From assembly GCA_033344775.1 (NCBI GenBank), contig JAWPMT010000005.1, positions 2,029,501 to 2,093,500 on the forward strand: a DNA stretch of 64,000 bases, given 5' to 3'. Position numbers and translations under genes: made by a program. Under the pieces are notes generated by a model. It was not told the DNA's origin. It was given only the letters and a program-made list of their open reading frames with translations, and searched no databases. This DNA comes from Cytophagales bacterium (GTDB taxonomy: Bacteria > Bacteroidota > Bacteroidia > Cytophagales > Cyclobacteriaceae). Positions 44,401-52,244 of this stretch are shown one piece after another. Each line of letters starts with the position of its first letter. The first letter of the stretch is position 1.

Positions 44401-45043
44401 AGAAGAACTCAACCGATACCTGAGAGGAAGAACCAGTGAACAGAAGAAAGAATTACCTCTGGCACTGGCAGAAAATCAGGCCTACATCCACTATGGTAAA
44501 GGCGCGAACATCATGTATGCGTTGCAGGACTTCATCAGTGAAGACAGTGTGAATGCTGCATTGAGAAGACTTGCCACAGATTGGCAAGGGCGTCAGAATG
44601 GACGCTATCCTACCACGGTGGACTTCATGGAATACATCCGAGCAGTAACACCAGACAGTTTGCAAAATCTGGTAACGGATATGTTTGAGAAGATCGTCCT
44701 GTATGAGAATAAAACAGACGAGTCTTTCTATAACAAAATAAGTGAAGATGAATATCTGGTGACCTTAGATCTGGATGTCAAAAAATTCGAAGCAGATAGC
44801 GTGGGTAACACCAATGAAGTAGCCCTAAACGAATGGATTGATATCGGAATCTACACAGAAGATGAAGAAGGAGACGAGAAGCTGATCTACCTCGAAAAGC
44901 ACCTGATCACAGAGCAAGACACGAAGCTCGAGATCAAAGTGGACAAGAAGCCAATAAAGGCTGGGGTCGACCCTTTGTACATCTTCATCGATAGAAACCC
45001 GGATGACAATATCGAACCCTGTGAAGAGAAATCTGCGACGTAA
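41429..45043 (+). CDS. ABC-2 permease fused to an M1-family aminopeptidase
   Basis: I use the ATG at 41429 (1204 residues, MWYQIFKFELEYRKKR, the usual opening of ABC-2 permeases); the frame is open from a TTG at 41405. Residues about 1-590 hold some twelve membrane helices of an ABC-2 permease. From about residue 600 there is a periplasmic gluzincin peptidase: zinc motif AHEIAHQWW with the downstream Glu in SETLSQYSALMVM. In place of the GAMEN exopeptidase motif it reads around YSSFAQSFANTVPFSEAIGF. The fusion ties peptide trimming to transport. A strong terminator follows at 45097. Confidence 0.9.
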   Translation: MWYQIFKFELEYRKKRPATYIYFGILLVMAAVTMSTDVIQIGGASGLVKENSPATVANMMGILTAAMAMITSAVMGVSILRDFEHGTESMMFTTPITKGDYLLGRFLGSFIVVVLIFLGVPVGFMIGDVIQQMTDPDKVLPFNTWTYLHPFIYFVIPNLFFTGVLFFFTGALSRKMLIVYVQWMILFVFYQIALTLTSEVDNQNIAAVLDPFALTTIGNTTQYWTVAEQNSQVIPIEGVVLQNRLLWIAVGIIFGIIGYFAFSFNVVRNSWFKKKNKQADEVSDTSIELPKVSQNLGIGTYLQQIWTQARFYFWFVVKGIPFQAIALFGFVILIINSFFIGRVFGTYTYPTTYLILQLIQGAFSLFFIIIVVFYSGELIWRERDVKINLIQDSLPSPDFVGLISKFLGLILVYASLSVLLIIFGVLVQAFKGFYEFKLGLYFTAMFTETFSFLLLFTLLAFFIQVMVNNKFLGHALLILFFITMGVLDSLGLEHSLFQFGSASLGTYSEMNGFGHFVTGFSWFDLYWLAFSIFLFAVSVMFAVRGSEAAMKWRWKVGVLRLQRPLITFGITAFMVFGLSGCYIYYNTNVLNTYANSEDIEAFQADYERTYKKYEFVAQPKITDMNFRAELYPMDRNYSMEGYYMLVNMEDHPIDSLHIQLDFQDDFKHEYLKLDKPSTVVLNDEKFKYLIYEFDQPLQPGDSLKFSFKQEYTSTGFKESGSNTSIVFNGTFLNNISLPQIGYNAGSELGTDNTRKDNDLEPKERLPERDDPIGLSRNFISDDSHGINFEIVIGTEKDQIAVAPGYLQREWMENDRKYFHYKMDKPMLPFFNIVSARYEVMRDKTTINIDSATTQEINLEIYYHEGHEYNLESMMKGLKNSFAYFSENFSPYQYRQMRILEFPRYSSFAQSFANTVPFSEAIGFMVKIEEEDDVDVAYFVTAHEIAHQWWAHQVIAADVQGSQVLSETLSQYSALMVMKHEYPREHMQEFLKEELNRYLRGRTSEQKKELPLALAENQAYIHYGKGANIMYALQDFISEDSVNAALRRLATDWQGRQNGRYPTTVDFMEYIRAVTPDSLQNLVTDMFEKIVLYENKTDESFYNKISEDEYLVTLDLDVKKFEADSVGNTNEVALNEWIDIGIYTEDEEGDEKLIYLEKHLITEQDTKLEIKVDKKPIKAGVDPLYIFIDRNPDDNIEPCEEKSAT

Positions 45044-45096
45044 CGCACGCAAAAAACACAGGTCAAAAATCTCTTTGTAAATACACTACTCTATCG

Positions 45097-45132
45097 AAAA
45101 GACTGGTGCTTCCGGCACCAGTCTTTTTTTTT
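45097..45132 (+). terminator. Rho-independent terminator after the ABC operon
   Basis: GACTGGTGC (45101-45109) pairs perfectly with GCACCAGTC (45115-45123) around the loop TTCCG, flanked by AAAA and followed by nine T residues. It closes the operon ending at 45043. Confidence 0.9.
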
Positions 45133-45137
45133 GTTGC

Positions 45138-45170
45138 AGTAATGCGGTTACTCCCAGTAACCGCATTACT
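45138..45170. repeat. Perfect 15-bp inverted repeat (possible leftward terminator)
   Basis: AGTAATGCGGTTACT (45138-45152) and AGTAACCGCATTACT (45156-45170) are perfect complements with a three-base loop CCC. It lies between converging genes, right after the plus-strand terminator, and its outer bases (AGTAAT/ATTACT) echo the family C palindrome next to it. Confidence 0.6.
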
Positions 45171-45177
45171 TACTTAA

Positions 45178-45192
45178 AGTAATCTGATTACT
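45178..45192. repeat. 15-bp palindrome, family C, copy 2
   Basis: AGTAATC-T-GATTACT, identical in its arms to 8051-8065. It overlaps the stop codon (45188-45190) of the minus-strand thioredoxin-like gene. Confidence 0.5.
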
Positions 45193-46075
45193 TACCCTCG
45201 CGGAGCTTCGCGATCTGCTGCGTTGCGTTTTCGTTGAAACGATCTAGTAGCAGCACTTTTTCGTAGAACGCCTGTGCCAACTCCTTTTCACCATTCGTCG
45301 CTAGCGCCTCTGCGTAGCTATCGTACACGTTGTGCTCGTGCGGAAATAGCTTTGTGTTCAACTCGAAGACTTTTAACGCTACGTCTAGCTTATCCGCTGA
45401 CAGATATACATACCCCAATGTGTTCAGTTCCGACGAGCGTTGCACATGGTACCTTAACCCTCTTGCAAACTGATCCACGTTCCAGTCGGGGCCTTCACTA
45501 TTGGAAAAATATTCCATCAGATAATTGGCGGCTCGGTAACTCGGTGTAGACGGAAAACCAAGTGCTATCTGAGCAATATCGGTTTCCAAATCATTAACCG
45601 GTTCCTCTACAATCCGTGCAAATTCCTCTCCATCTCTTTCGAAAATGAATGTAGGTACCCGGTGGATCATCCGGTCCTTTTCCTCAGCCTTGGGACCTTG
45701 CTTGTATTTACCCTCCTGGCCATGGCCATAGAGCCCTACAAACTTCAATTGATTGGGAGACAATCCTGCTTGTACCCACGCGTGGACAAACTTGGGCACA
45801 TAATTCTTGCTGTCGCCACACCAGGTTCCCATGTAAATAGTTACTTGTGCATCTTTCAGTCCTTTAGCCCATTTAGCCTTCTCGTCACGCAATTCAAATT
45901 TCTCATAAGAAGCACGGTACCAACTGGCGTAGGTAGCATCTTCTTCCAAGGTTGCTAAAGGAAATGGCCCAGCGAGGTGCTTTTGCCCACGGTTGTTTTC
46001 ATAAAAATTTGGCACCTGTGCCAGGATTGAAGTACAAGAAATCAGTAAAGTGATAAGCGGTAGAACGGTTCGCAT
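45188..46075 (-). CDS. Secreted thioredoxin-fold protein with TPR-like tail
   Basis: A 295-residue protein with a signal peptide (MRTVLPLITLLISCTSILAQ). A thioredoxin-like domain follows with the active-site position YMGTWCGDSKNY: only the first Cys is kept, so it is not a standard CxxC redox protein. The cis-Pro loop is present as RVPTFIF. The C-terminal 100 residues have TPR-like helices (NTLGYVYLSADKLDVALKVFELNTKLFP). A role in stress defence or as thiol carrier is possible; function is not known. Confidence 0.82.
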   Translation of the reverse strand: MRTVLPLITLLISCTSILAQVPNFYENNRGQKHLAGPFPLATLEEDATYASWYRASYEKFELRDEKAKWAKGLKDAQVTIYMGTWCGDSKNYVPKFVHAWVQAGLSPNQLKFVGLYGHGQEGKYKQGPKAEEKDRMIHRVPTFIFERDGEEFARIVEEPVNDLETDIAQIALGFPSTPSYRAANYLMEYFSNSEGPDWNVDQFARGLRYHVQRSSELNTLGYVYLSADKLDVALKVFELNTKLFPHEHNVYDSYAEALATNGEKELAQAFYEKVLLLDRFNENATQQIAKLREGK

Positions 46076-46227
46076 TTTTTGTTTTCAAAGGTGGATCAAC
46101 CGCAGACAGTTCTGTGTTAATGACCTCCAAAACAATTGTTAATGGAACGTTATTATGCTATAAGACACCCTTTATGGCCAGGGTAAACGACTAGCAGTGA
46201 CTTGAAAATTGTCAATACTAAATGCAC

Positions 46228-47268
46228 TCACGGGCAGACCCCCTCATCAAATGGCAACTCGAATAAGGCCGGCGCATAATGCTCCGTGCACAGTGTCGTG
46301 ACTCCTATAGGAAAGACAGGAATTTCAAATTGTACCGGAATTCCATCACGACTATAGCAATATCGAGTCATGTCTTGTGAATAGGCGTGAAAGTAGCCCA
46401 ACACTGCTTCAGTAGGATCATTGACATTTCTGATATTTCCTATTACCGGTGCAAAAGGTGGATCGAATATACCTCCTCCCCTATTCAGCTGGCGTTTTGC
46501 CTCCGACCAATAGGCAAACGCCTCGCTGGTCATACTATTCGCCACCACTTCCACCACGTAATTCGTTCTGAATTGAATAGGTACATTGGCGACCTTCGTC
46601 TCATAAGTGTTTCCTGATATTCCAGCATTGGTGGCTAAAATGACATCTCTATTGATCGGGTTTTGGAACTGCCAGCAATCGAGAGGGCCTGCCGGTACCA
46701 ATTCATAATCCACCAGCACTTTTTCCCAGCCGGTTGTTTCAAATCGTACAAAGTGTTGATCCAAAGTATTTTCAAGCGCCGTAAATACATCATGGAAATA
46801 TGAAACAAAAGGAGTGCCATCATCAGTTGTCCCCCTTGTTTCAATTAATTCCTCCTGCGTCAGGCCAATTGAAACTGGATTTGGCAAGGTTTCCATGGTT
46901 GACTCATACATGCGGCCATCTCCTGACTCGATGTTAAGCTGGTACGATTCTCCCACCACTCCTCTCACTGATTCCGAAAGGGTTGCATAAACGCCGGGAA
47001 TGGCCTCCTCCAGCAAAAAGATCTCTCCGGAACCTGTGGAAATGGTTACTCTGGCGCCCCCGCCCAGCGTATTTTCTCCTACTCCATTGATGGTACTGGT
47101 ACTCAGCCGAACCACCACCAAATCATTAACATCATCGATCCAGCCTTCTACGACCAGCTGTCTGGTAACATCCTGATCCAGTTTCACATCGATGGGATCA
47201 ACACAACCGAAAAGTGACAGAAAAAATAAGAGGATTAAACTTCGGTTTCTCACAATCATATCGGACAT
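46228..47268 (-). CDS. DUF4249 lipoprotein, paralogue 4 (type A)
   Basis: A 346-residue lipoprotein (lipobox LFGC). The N-terminus has the family block CVDPIDVKLDQDVTRQLVVEGWIDDVNDLVVVRLSTS, followed by beta-strands resembling a CarboxypepD_reg/transthyretin-like sandwich. The C-terminus contains PFAPVIGNIRNVNDPTEAVLGYFHAYSQ and FELPFDEGVCP. DUF4249 proteins accompany TonB receptors in Bacteroidota and are thought to be their surface partners. It matches paralogue 2 best (DLVVVRLSTS.., GPLDCWQFQNPINRD), so these form type A. The ATG overlaps the upstream stop by 13 bases; ATG 47259 is an alternative. Confidence 0.9.
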   Translation of the reverse strand: MSDMIVRNRSLILLFFLSLFGCVDPIDVKLDQDVTRQLVVEGWIDDVNDLVVVRLSTSTINGVGENTLGGGARVTISTGSGEIFLLEEAIPGVYATLSESVRGVVGESYQLNIESGDGRMYESTMETLPNPVSIGLTQEELIETRGTTDDGTPFVSYFHDVFTALENTLDQHFVRFETTGWEKVLVDYELVPAGPLDCWQFQNPINRDVILATNAGISGNTYETKVANVPIQFRTNYVVEVVANSMTSEAFAYWSEAKRQLNRGGGIFDPPFAPVIGNIRNVNDPTEAVLGYFHAYSQDMTRYCYSRDGIPVQFEIPVFPIGVTTLCTEHYAPALFELPFDEGVCP

Positions 47269-48323
47269 AGTCCCTCTGTTTCGAAGGGTAACTCAAAAAC
47301 TGCCGGCGCCCAAAAATCTTCGCAGGTGGTCAGACAATCTAAAACGGGTATGTTCAGCATCCCAGGAATACCCGTGCGATCAAAACATGTTCTGATAAAA
47401 GATTGGGAATAAGCGTGGAAATAACCCAAAACGGGCTCAGCATCACCATCTGTATTGATCACATTGCCTACAACAGGTGGAAAAGGTGGATCAAAAATTC
47501 CTCCATTTCGCTGCAACTGTGTCTTTGCCAACTCCCAATAAGCGAATGCTTCTAAGGACATACTGTTGATAAATAATTCCGTCACATAGCCCGCCCGAAA
47601 ATCAAACGGAACAACCACTGCAGATACCTGATACATATCCGTGTCAACTCCAATATTGGTAGCGGTATTGATATTTGATTCAATGGTTTCTCTGAATTGC
47701 CAGCAACTCAACTCTCCGGGAATACCAAAGCCACCCAATACCTCGTCGCAAAGCCCATAATCCACGAATAACTCAATCCATCCCTGCGATTCGATCCGCA
47801 CATATTGTGGACGTTCAGAATTCTCGAAATCCACCAGCACTTCGTGCGCATAGGTTACAAATGGGGTACCATTGTCCAGCGTACCACGTTCTTCCAGCAA
47901 TTTCACTTCCGTATTGGAAACGGGTATCGACTCGGGAATAGTAACCGCATCAGACGCATACGATTGACCATTGGCCAGTACAATATCCAAACGATACGAT
48001 TGGCCAATGATGCCCTGCAATTCCCAGGGTGTTGTTTCATAACTGCCTGGAAAAACTTCGTTGAGTGTGTGTGCTTGATCACTGGCAAGATCAGTGATTG
48101 TTACCCGGGCATTCCGACCCAAAGTATTTTCGCCAACCCCATCAAATGAACTTGTCGAAAGCCTCACCACATGAACGCTATCGACATCATTGATCGATCC
48201 TTCTACGACCAATTGTCCTCCCCCAAGATTATTCGCCAGATCAATAGGCTCCGTGCAGCCAATCAACAAGACAGCTATCAGCACCAGCAATCGAGTAGGT
48301 CTAATTACAGAGACTGTCATCAT
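47256..48323 (-). CDS. DUF4249 lipoprotein, paralogue 3 (type B)
   Basis: I use the ATG at 48323 (355 residues), which gives a signal peptide ending in lipobox LIGC; the longer frame from 48398 would run through the 3' end of the previous gene. It shares with paralogue 1 an extra Cys-containing insertion (DYGLCDEV..ELSCWQF) and the ending LDCLTTCEDFWAPAVFELPFE, so these form type B. The rest of the fold matches the other DUF4249 copies. The start overlaps the upstream gene by about 20 bases. Confidence 0.88.
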   Translation of the reverse strand: MMTVSVIRPTRLLVLIAVLLIGCTEPIDLANNLGGGQLVVEGSINDVDSVHVVRLSTSSFDGVGENTLGRNARVTITDLASDQAHTLNEVFPGSYETTPWELQGIIGQSYRLDIVLANGQSYASDAVTIPESIPVSNTEVKLLEERGTLDNGTPFVTYAHEVLVDFENSERPQYVRIESQGWIELFVDYGLCDEVLGGFGIPGELSCWQFRETIESNINTATNIGVDTDMYQVSAVVVPFDFRAGYVTELFINSMSLEAFAYWELAKTQLQRNGGIFDPPFPPVVGNVINTDGDAEPVLGYFHAYSQSFIRTCFDRTGIPGMLNIPVLDCLTTCEDFWAPAVFELPFETEGLCPI

Positions 48324-49323
48324 CAAATGGTAATTCAAAAACAGCAGGTGCATAAAAATCTGTACATAGTACGGTAGCAGGCAGAATAGGTATTTCAAAA
48401 TTCCCTGGGATGCCTAAGCGGGAAAAACAATAGCGGGTCATGGTCCGGGCATACGCATGAAAGTAACCAAGCACTACTTCGTCAGGATCATTCACATTGC
48501 GGATATTTCCTACTACCGGAGCAAAAGGCGGATCGAATACGCCGCCACCACGTTCTAATTGCCTTTGCGCTTCTAACCAAAAAATAAAAGCTTCTGGGGA
48601 CATGGCATTCGCATAGAGTTCAATGATGTAATTCATCCGAATGTCTACAGGCACATTGGTCACTTCAATCTCATAGGTATCCACATTCACACCCGTATTA
48701 TTCGCCAGAATAATTTCTCTGTTCACAGGATCGCGAATTTGCCAGCATGTCAATGGCCCCGGAGCTTCTAGTTGGTAATCAACTCTTAAATTGGCCCATC
48801 CTGACGTTTCGATGCGCACAAAATGCTCATCCTCTGTATTCTGAAGCTCGGTGAATATGTCATTGGAATAGGACACAAATGGCGTCCGGTCGTCGGTAAA
48901 TCCACGATTTTCTATCGGTACGTCCCTCGTTGACCCAAATTCAACTGGCTCGGGAATGGTCACTATCTCGGAGATATAAGAACGGTCATCTTTAAGCGTG
49001 ATATTGAGGGTATACGATTCACCAACGACGCCTACTAACTCGTTGGATGCTGTCGAATAGAGACCAGGAAAAACTTCATCCAGCAAAACCATTTCGCCAG
49101 TCCCGCTTTCGATGGTTACGATCGCACCAGGACCTAGGGTGTTTTCTCCGATGCCATCAGGTGTACTCGTACCTAAACGGACCACCACCATCTCATCCAC
49201 ATCATTGATCCAGCCTTCTACAATAAGCTGGCTTTCGAAATCATCTAGAGGATCAATTGTGATGGGCTCTACACATCCAATCAAGGCAAAGAAGAAGCTA
49301 AATATGACCCAACGACCATTCAC
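48301..49323 (-). CDS. DUF4249 lipoprotein, paralogue 2 (type A)
   Basis: A 340-residue lipoprotein (signal peptide NGRWVIFSFFFALIGC). The start is GTG at 49323, sharing one base with the TAG stop of the upstream gene (TAGTG), with no ATG nearby. Its middle (GPLTCWQIRDPVNREIILANNTGV) and ending (PATVLCTDFYAPAVFELPFD) group it with paralogue 4. Confidence 0.9.
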   Translation of the reverse strand: MNGRWVIFSFFFALIGCVEPITIDPLDDFESQLIVEGWINDVDEMVVVRLGTSTPDGIGENTLGPGAIVTIESGTGEMVLLDEVFPGLYSTASNELVGVVGESYTLNITLKDDRSYISEIVTIPEPVEFGSTRDVPIENRGFTDDRTPFVSYSNDIFTELQNTEDEHFVRIETSGWANLRVDYQLEAPGPLTCWQIRDPVNREIILANNTGVNVDTYEIEVTNVPVDIRMNYIIELYANAMSPEAFIFWLEAQRQLERGGGVFDPPFAPVVGNIRNVNDPDEVVLGYFHAYARTMTRYCFSRLGIPGNFEIPILPATVLCTDFYAPAVFELPFDDDSLCN

Positions 49324-50417
49324 TAGCGTTCAAGATCAGGGCAAGAGTCTTCCAAATCAAAGGGCAGTTCAAAAACTGCGGGTCTGAAAAATTGCGTGCA
49401 GGTAGTCAAGCAATCGAGAATAGGAATGTTCACAAATGCGGGTGTTCCCGCCCGGTCAAAACACACCCTGGTGGAAGTTCGCGCATAGGCATGGAAATAC
49501 CCCAGTACAACCTCATCCGGATCATTAACATTCCTGATGTTGCCTACTACCGGAGCAAAAGGCGGATCGAACAATCCCCCAGCCCGCTCAATCTGTAATT
49601 TGGCCAGTTCCCAATAGGCAAACGCCTCGGGAGACATGGCGTTGGCAAAAAGATCTGCGACGTATGCATCTCTGAAATCAAATGGTACATTATCCGCCAA
49701 CACTTCGTATTCACTCCCGGTCACTGCCTGATTAGTGACAGTATTGACCTGGCTGGTGATGGGATTTCTTCTGGACCAACAAATTTGAGGTCCCGGAGGC
49801 CCTGTTGATCCACCATCAAATCCTCCACATAAAGGATAGTCAACCTGAACCCTTGCCCAACCAGCAGCGGTTACCCGTACAAAATGATTCTCTGAAGTAT
49901 TCTCCAACTTTGCATAGACATTGTGTGAATACTCTACGAATGGAATACGATCATCAGATACGCCTCGTGTTTCCAGGGCTTCTGCTCTCCCCTGTGAAAT
50001 ATTGACCGGTTGCGGAATCGTTTCCATCGTTGACGTGTAGCTTTCACCGTTGGCTAATTGTATTCTTAGCGTATAAGATTCCCCTACTTGCCCTAGCAAT
50101 GCCGCCGTATCTGTACGATAAAGACCAGGAGAAATTTCATTCAGATGGGTGATTTCGTCGGCACCGGAAACAATCTGAACCTGTGCATTGACCCCTAAAG
50201 TATTGACAGAAACCCCCTCGAAACTACCGGATGTTCTCAATCGCACGGTAACGACCTCATCGGCATCATTCACGGAACCTTCCACCACTAATTGCTGCGT
50301 GCCATTAACATCTATTCCGATATCAAATGGCTGAACACAACTCAAGCTAAAAACCAGGGCCAGTACTGGTAATTGCATGTAAGCTGATCGCAGCATAGAA
50401 ATAATAAATGACCTCAT
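49323..50417 (-). CDS. DUF4249 lipoprotein, paralogue 1 (type B)
   Basis: A 364-residue lipoprotein with signal peptide ending LVFSLSC. It carries the type B insertion (DYPLCGGFDGGSTGPPGPQICW) and the type B ending LDCLTTCTQFFRPAVFELPFD. The ATG at 50417 lies 12 bases after the stop of the MG2/plug-like gene. First of four tandem copies behind the TonB receptor. Confidence 0.9.
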   Translation of the reverse strand: MRSFIISMLRSAYMQLPVLALVFSLSCVQPFDIGIDVNGTQQLVVEGSVNDADEVVTVRLRTSGSFEGVSVNTLGVNAQVQIVSGADEITHLNEISPGLYRTDTAALLGQVGESYTLRIQLANGESYTSTMETIPQPVNISQGRAEALETRGVSDDRIPFVEYSHNVYAKLENTSENHFVRVTAAGWARVQVDYPLCGGFDGGSTGPPGPQICWSRRNPITSQVNTVTNQAVTGSEYEVLADNVPFDFRDAYVADLFANAMSPEAFAYWELAKLQIERAGGLFDPPFAPVVGNIRNVNDPDEVVLGYFHAYARTSTRVCFDRAGTPAFVNIPILDCLTTCTQFFRPAVFELPFDLEDSCPDLER

Positions 50418-50429
50418 AGAAGTAGCTGG

Positions 50430-52244
50430 TTATTTTGGGGCTTTTGATAAGTTGATTACTTCATACCTGGTAATTACCCTCCCTGTGCTTGTAATTCCCA
50501 TGACTTCCACACCTACATTGGTCCCGTAATCAGGAACGAGAAAGTCAATAGATGCATTACCGTTTTGGTCAACAGGAACATCCGCCTGCCAATGCACCAA
50601 TGCCGGGAAATAAGGCACGCCATCTACTTTTTCCGGAGCTTTAGGAGCCTTGGATTTGAAGTAGCCTTCTACTTCTATGCTTTCTAATTCGTTAGGGAAA
50701 TCAAACTGATCTTTCATCACGATCGAAACAATACCTCCAAGTGCAAGATTCCCATAAGGAGCAATCGTAGAGAGCTTATTGAGCACCTGCACTGAATGAA
50801 TCTCCGTTGGCTGTAGCCCCATGACGATCTCTTCATAAGGAACCGGTACCCCGTTGATAAGAATCAGAGGTTTGGGCTTGAAAGACTTCTTTTGGTCCAC
50901 CGAAAAGACCCCTATGCCTTTTTTAGTCATGAAAACATATGGAATGATCTCCTTGATCACTTCTTTCATGGTACCGAACTCCACATAATCACTCAGGAGA
51001 ATGGTGTTATCGGCATCATTGAATAAAGGCTCAGGTGTATAAATAGCCTTACGTGTTGGCAGTTCTCGAAATTGCAAAAACCGCTCGGCCACTTTTCGAT
51101 TCAAAAGCCTCAAACGCACCATTTCATTTAACTCGTCAGCTGTTGTCGCATAGCTAGCTGCGCAAACCGGGAAAGGAGAAACCAGGAACGAGCGTGGTGG
51201 AGCAAATTCAAATTTTGCCTGAGCGACACCTTCACCAGTTTGACTTAGATACAAAGTTTTGGTTCCCTCAAAATCCAGGTTGTAAAAACCAAATCGACCT
51301 TGCTCGTTAGAGGCGGTATATTTCAAATCGAAATCATCTTGCGGGTTGGACATGATCAGCCGTTGATCAATGATCTTAGTCCCATCAGCGGTATTGCTCA
51401 ATGTCCCGGTAAGCTGAAAACCTCTCAACCAGGTCTTTAAACCTACATTGAGACGGCTGTGATTAGGCAACTCTTTACAATTTGAGGTTGCATCATTGGG
51501 AAGTATCGGGTAAGCATTCTTTGCAGGGCTTTGACTTAAATCAGTCACCGATACGGAAACCTGCTCCATGGGCTCGTCAAATCGCAAAGACATGTTCAAC
51601 GCGCCACCATTCTGCTGGCTTTCGAAACTAAGCCCGCGATCAGTAATGGACTCACGAACATTATATACCCGGAATAGCTCATCTCTTACACTGACCCGAA
51701 CGTCAGTAGCAGGTTTGGTTTCAAAAGTATGTGACTCCCCTGGATTCACCGGAACTGGCTTTTCACCGCTACCACCTTGTAATACTTGTGCGGTATACTT
51801 GATCGAATCGGTCGTTTCGAAAAGCATTACATCCAAAGCATTCCCTTGCTTAATCACGGTCCCGATCTGACCAGCATCAGGGGCCGTATCTAATGCACTT
51901 CCATTTTCCGGATTGACGATCCATACTTCCTCCGCATGGGTGATCATACCATTTTGATAATTGGACAACTGTAAAGTGTACTTACCTGTACCGAGCTCTT
52001 TATCCAGTGGCAGGAAAAACTCCACACCAGTTGCGGGCACCCAAACGATCTTATTAAAGGACGCATTTCCATTGTCATCAAACAATGAAAGGTGATAGGC
52101 ATAGGGCACCAGGGCCGCTTCCTGAAAATAGGCCACTCCCTGAACCGTATCTCCCGAAAGATACAGGGTTTGGTCAAGGTGCAGGTTCTGCCCAAAAAGT
52201 GACCATGACAACAGGCAGCAAAAGCCGAATAATACCTTTCTCAT
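50430..52244 (-). CDS. MG2/TonB-plug-like surface partner protein
   Basis: A 604-residue protein with a signal peptide (MRKVLFGFCCLLSWSLFGQ). The first part resembles a macroglobulin MG2 beta-sandwich (LHLDQTLYLSGDTVQGVAYFQ, GKYTLQLSNYQNG). Residues about 470-545 look like a TonB-receptor plug fragment (KPLILINGVPVPYEEIVMGLQPTEIHSVQVLNK, YGNLALGGIVSIVMK) without any barrel. Its ATG overlaps the stop of the TonB receptor (ATGA at 52241-52244), so the two are coupled. It may help the receptor handle a large or protein-derived substrate. Confidence 0.82.
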   Translation of the reverse strand: MRKVLFGFCCLLSWSLFGQNLHLDQTLYLSGDTVQGVAYFQEAALVPYAYHLSLFDDNGNASFNKIVWVPATGVEFFLPLDKELGTGKYTLQLSNYQNGMITHAEEVWIVNPENGSALDTAPDAGQIGTVIKQGNALDVMLFETTDSIKYTAQVLQGGSGEKPVPVNPGESHTFETKPATDVRVSVRDELFRVYNVRESITDRGLSFESQQNGGALNMSLRFDEPMEQVSVSVTDLSQSPAKNAYPILPNDATSNCKELPNHSRLNVGLKTWLRGFQLTGTLSNTADGTKIIDQRLIMSNPQDDFDLKYTASNEQGRFGFYNLDFEGTKTLYLSQTGEGVAQAKFEFAPPRSFLVSPFPVCAASYATTADELNEMVRLRLLNRKVAERFLQFRELPTRKAIYTPEPLFNDADNTILLSDYVEFGTMKEVIKEIIPYVFMTKKGIGVFSVDQKKSFKPKPLILINGVPVPYEEIVMGLQPTEIHSVQVLNKLSTIAPYGNLALGGIVSIVMKDQFDFPNELESIEVEGYFKSKAPKAPEKVDGVPYFPALVHWQADVPVDQNGNASIDFLVPDYGTNVGVEVMGITSTGRVITRYEVINLSKAPK

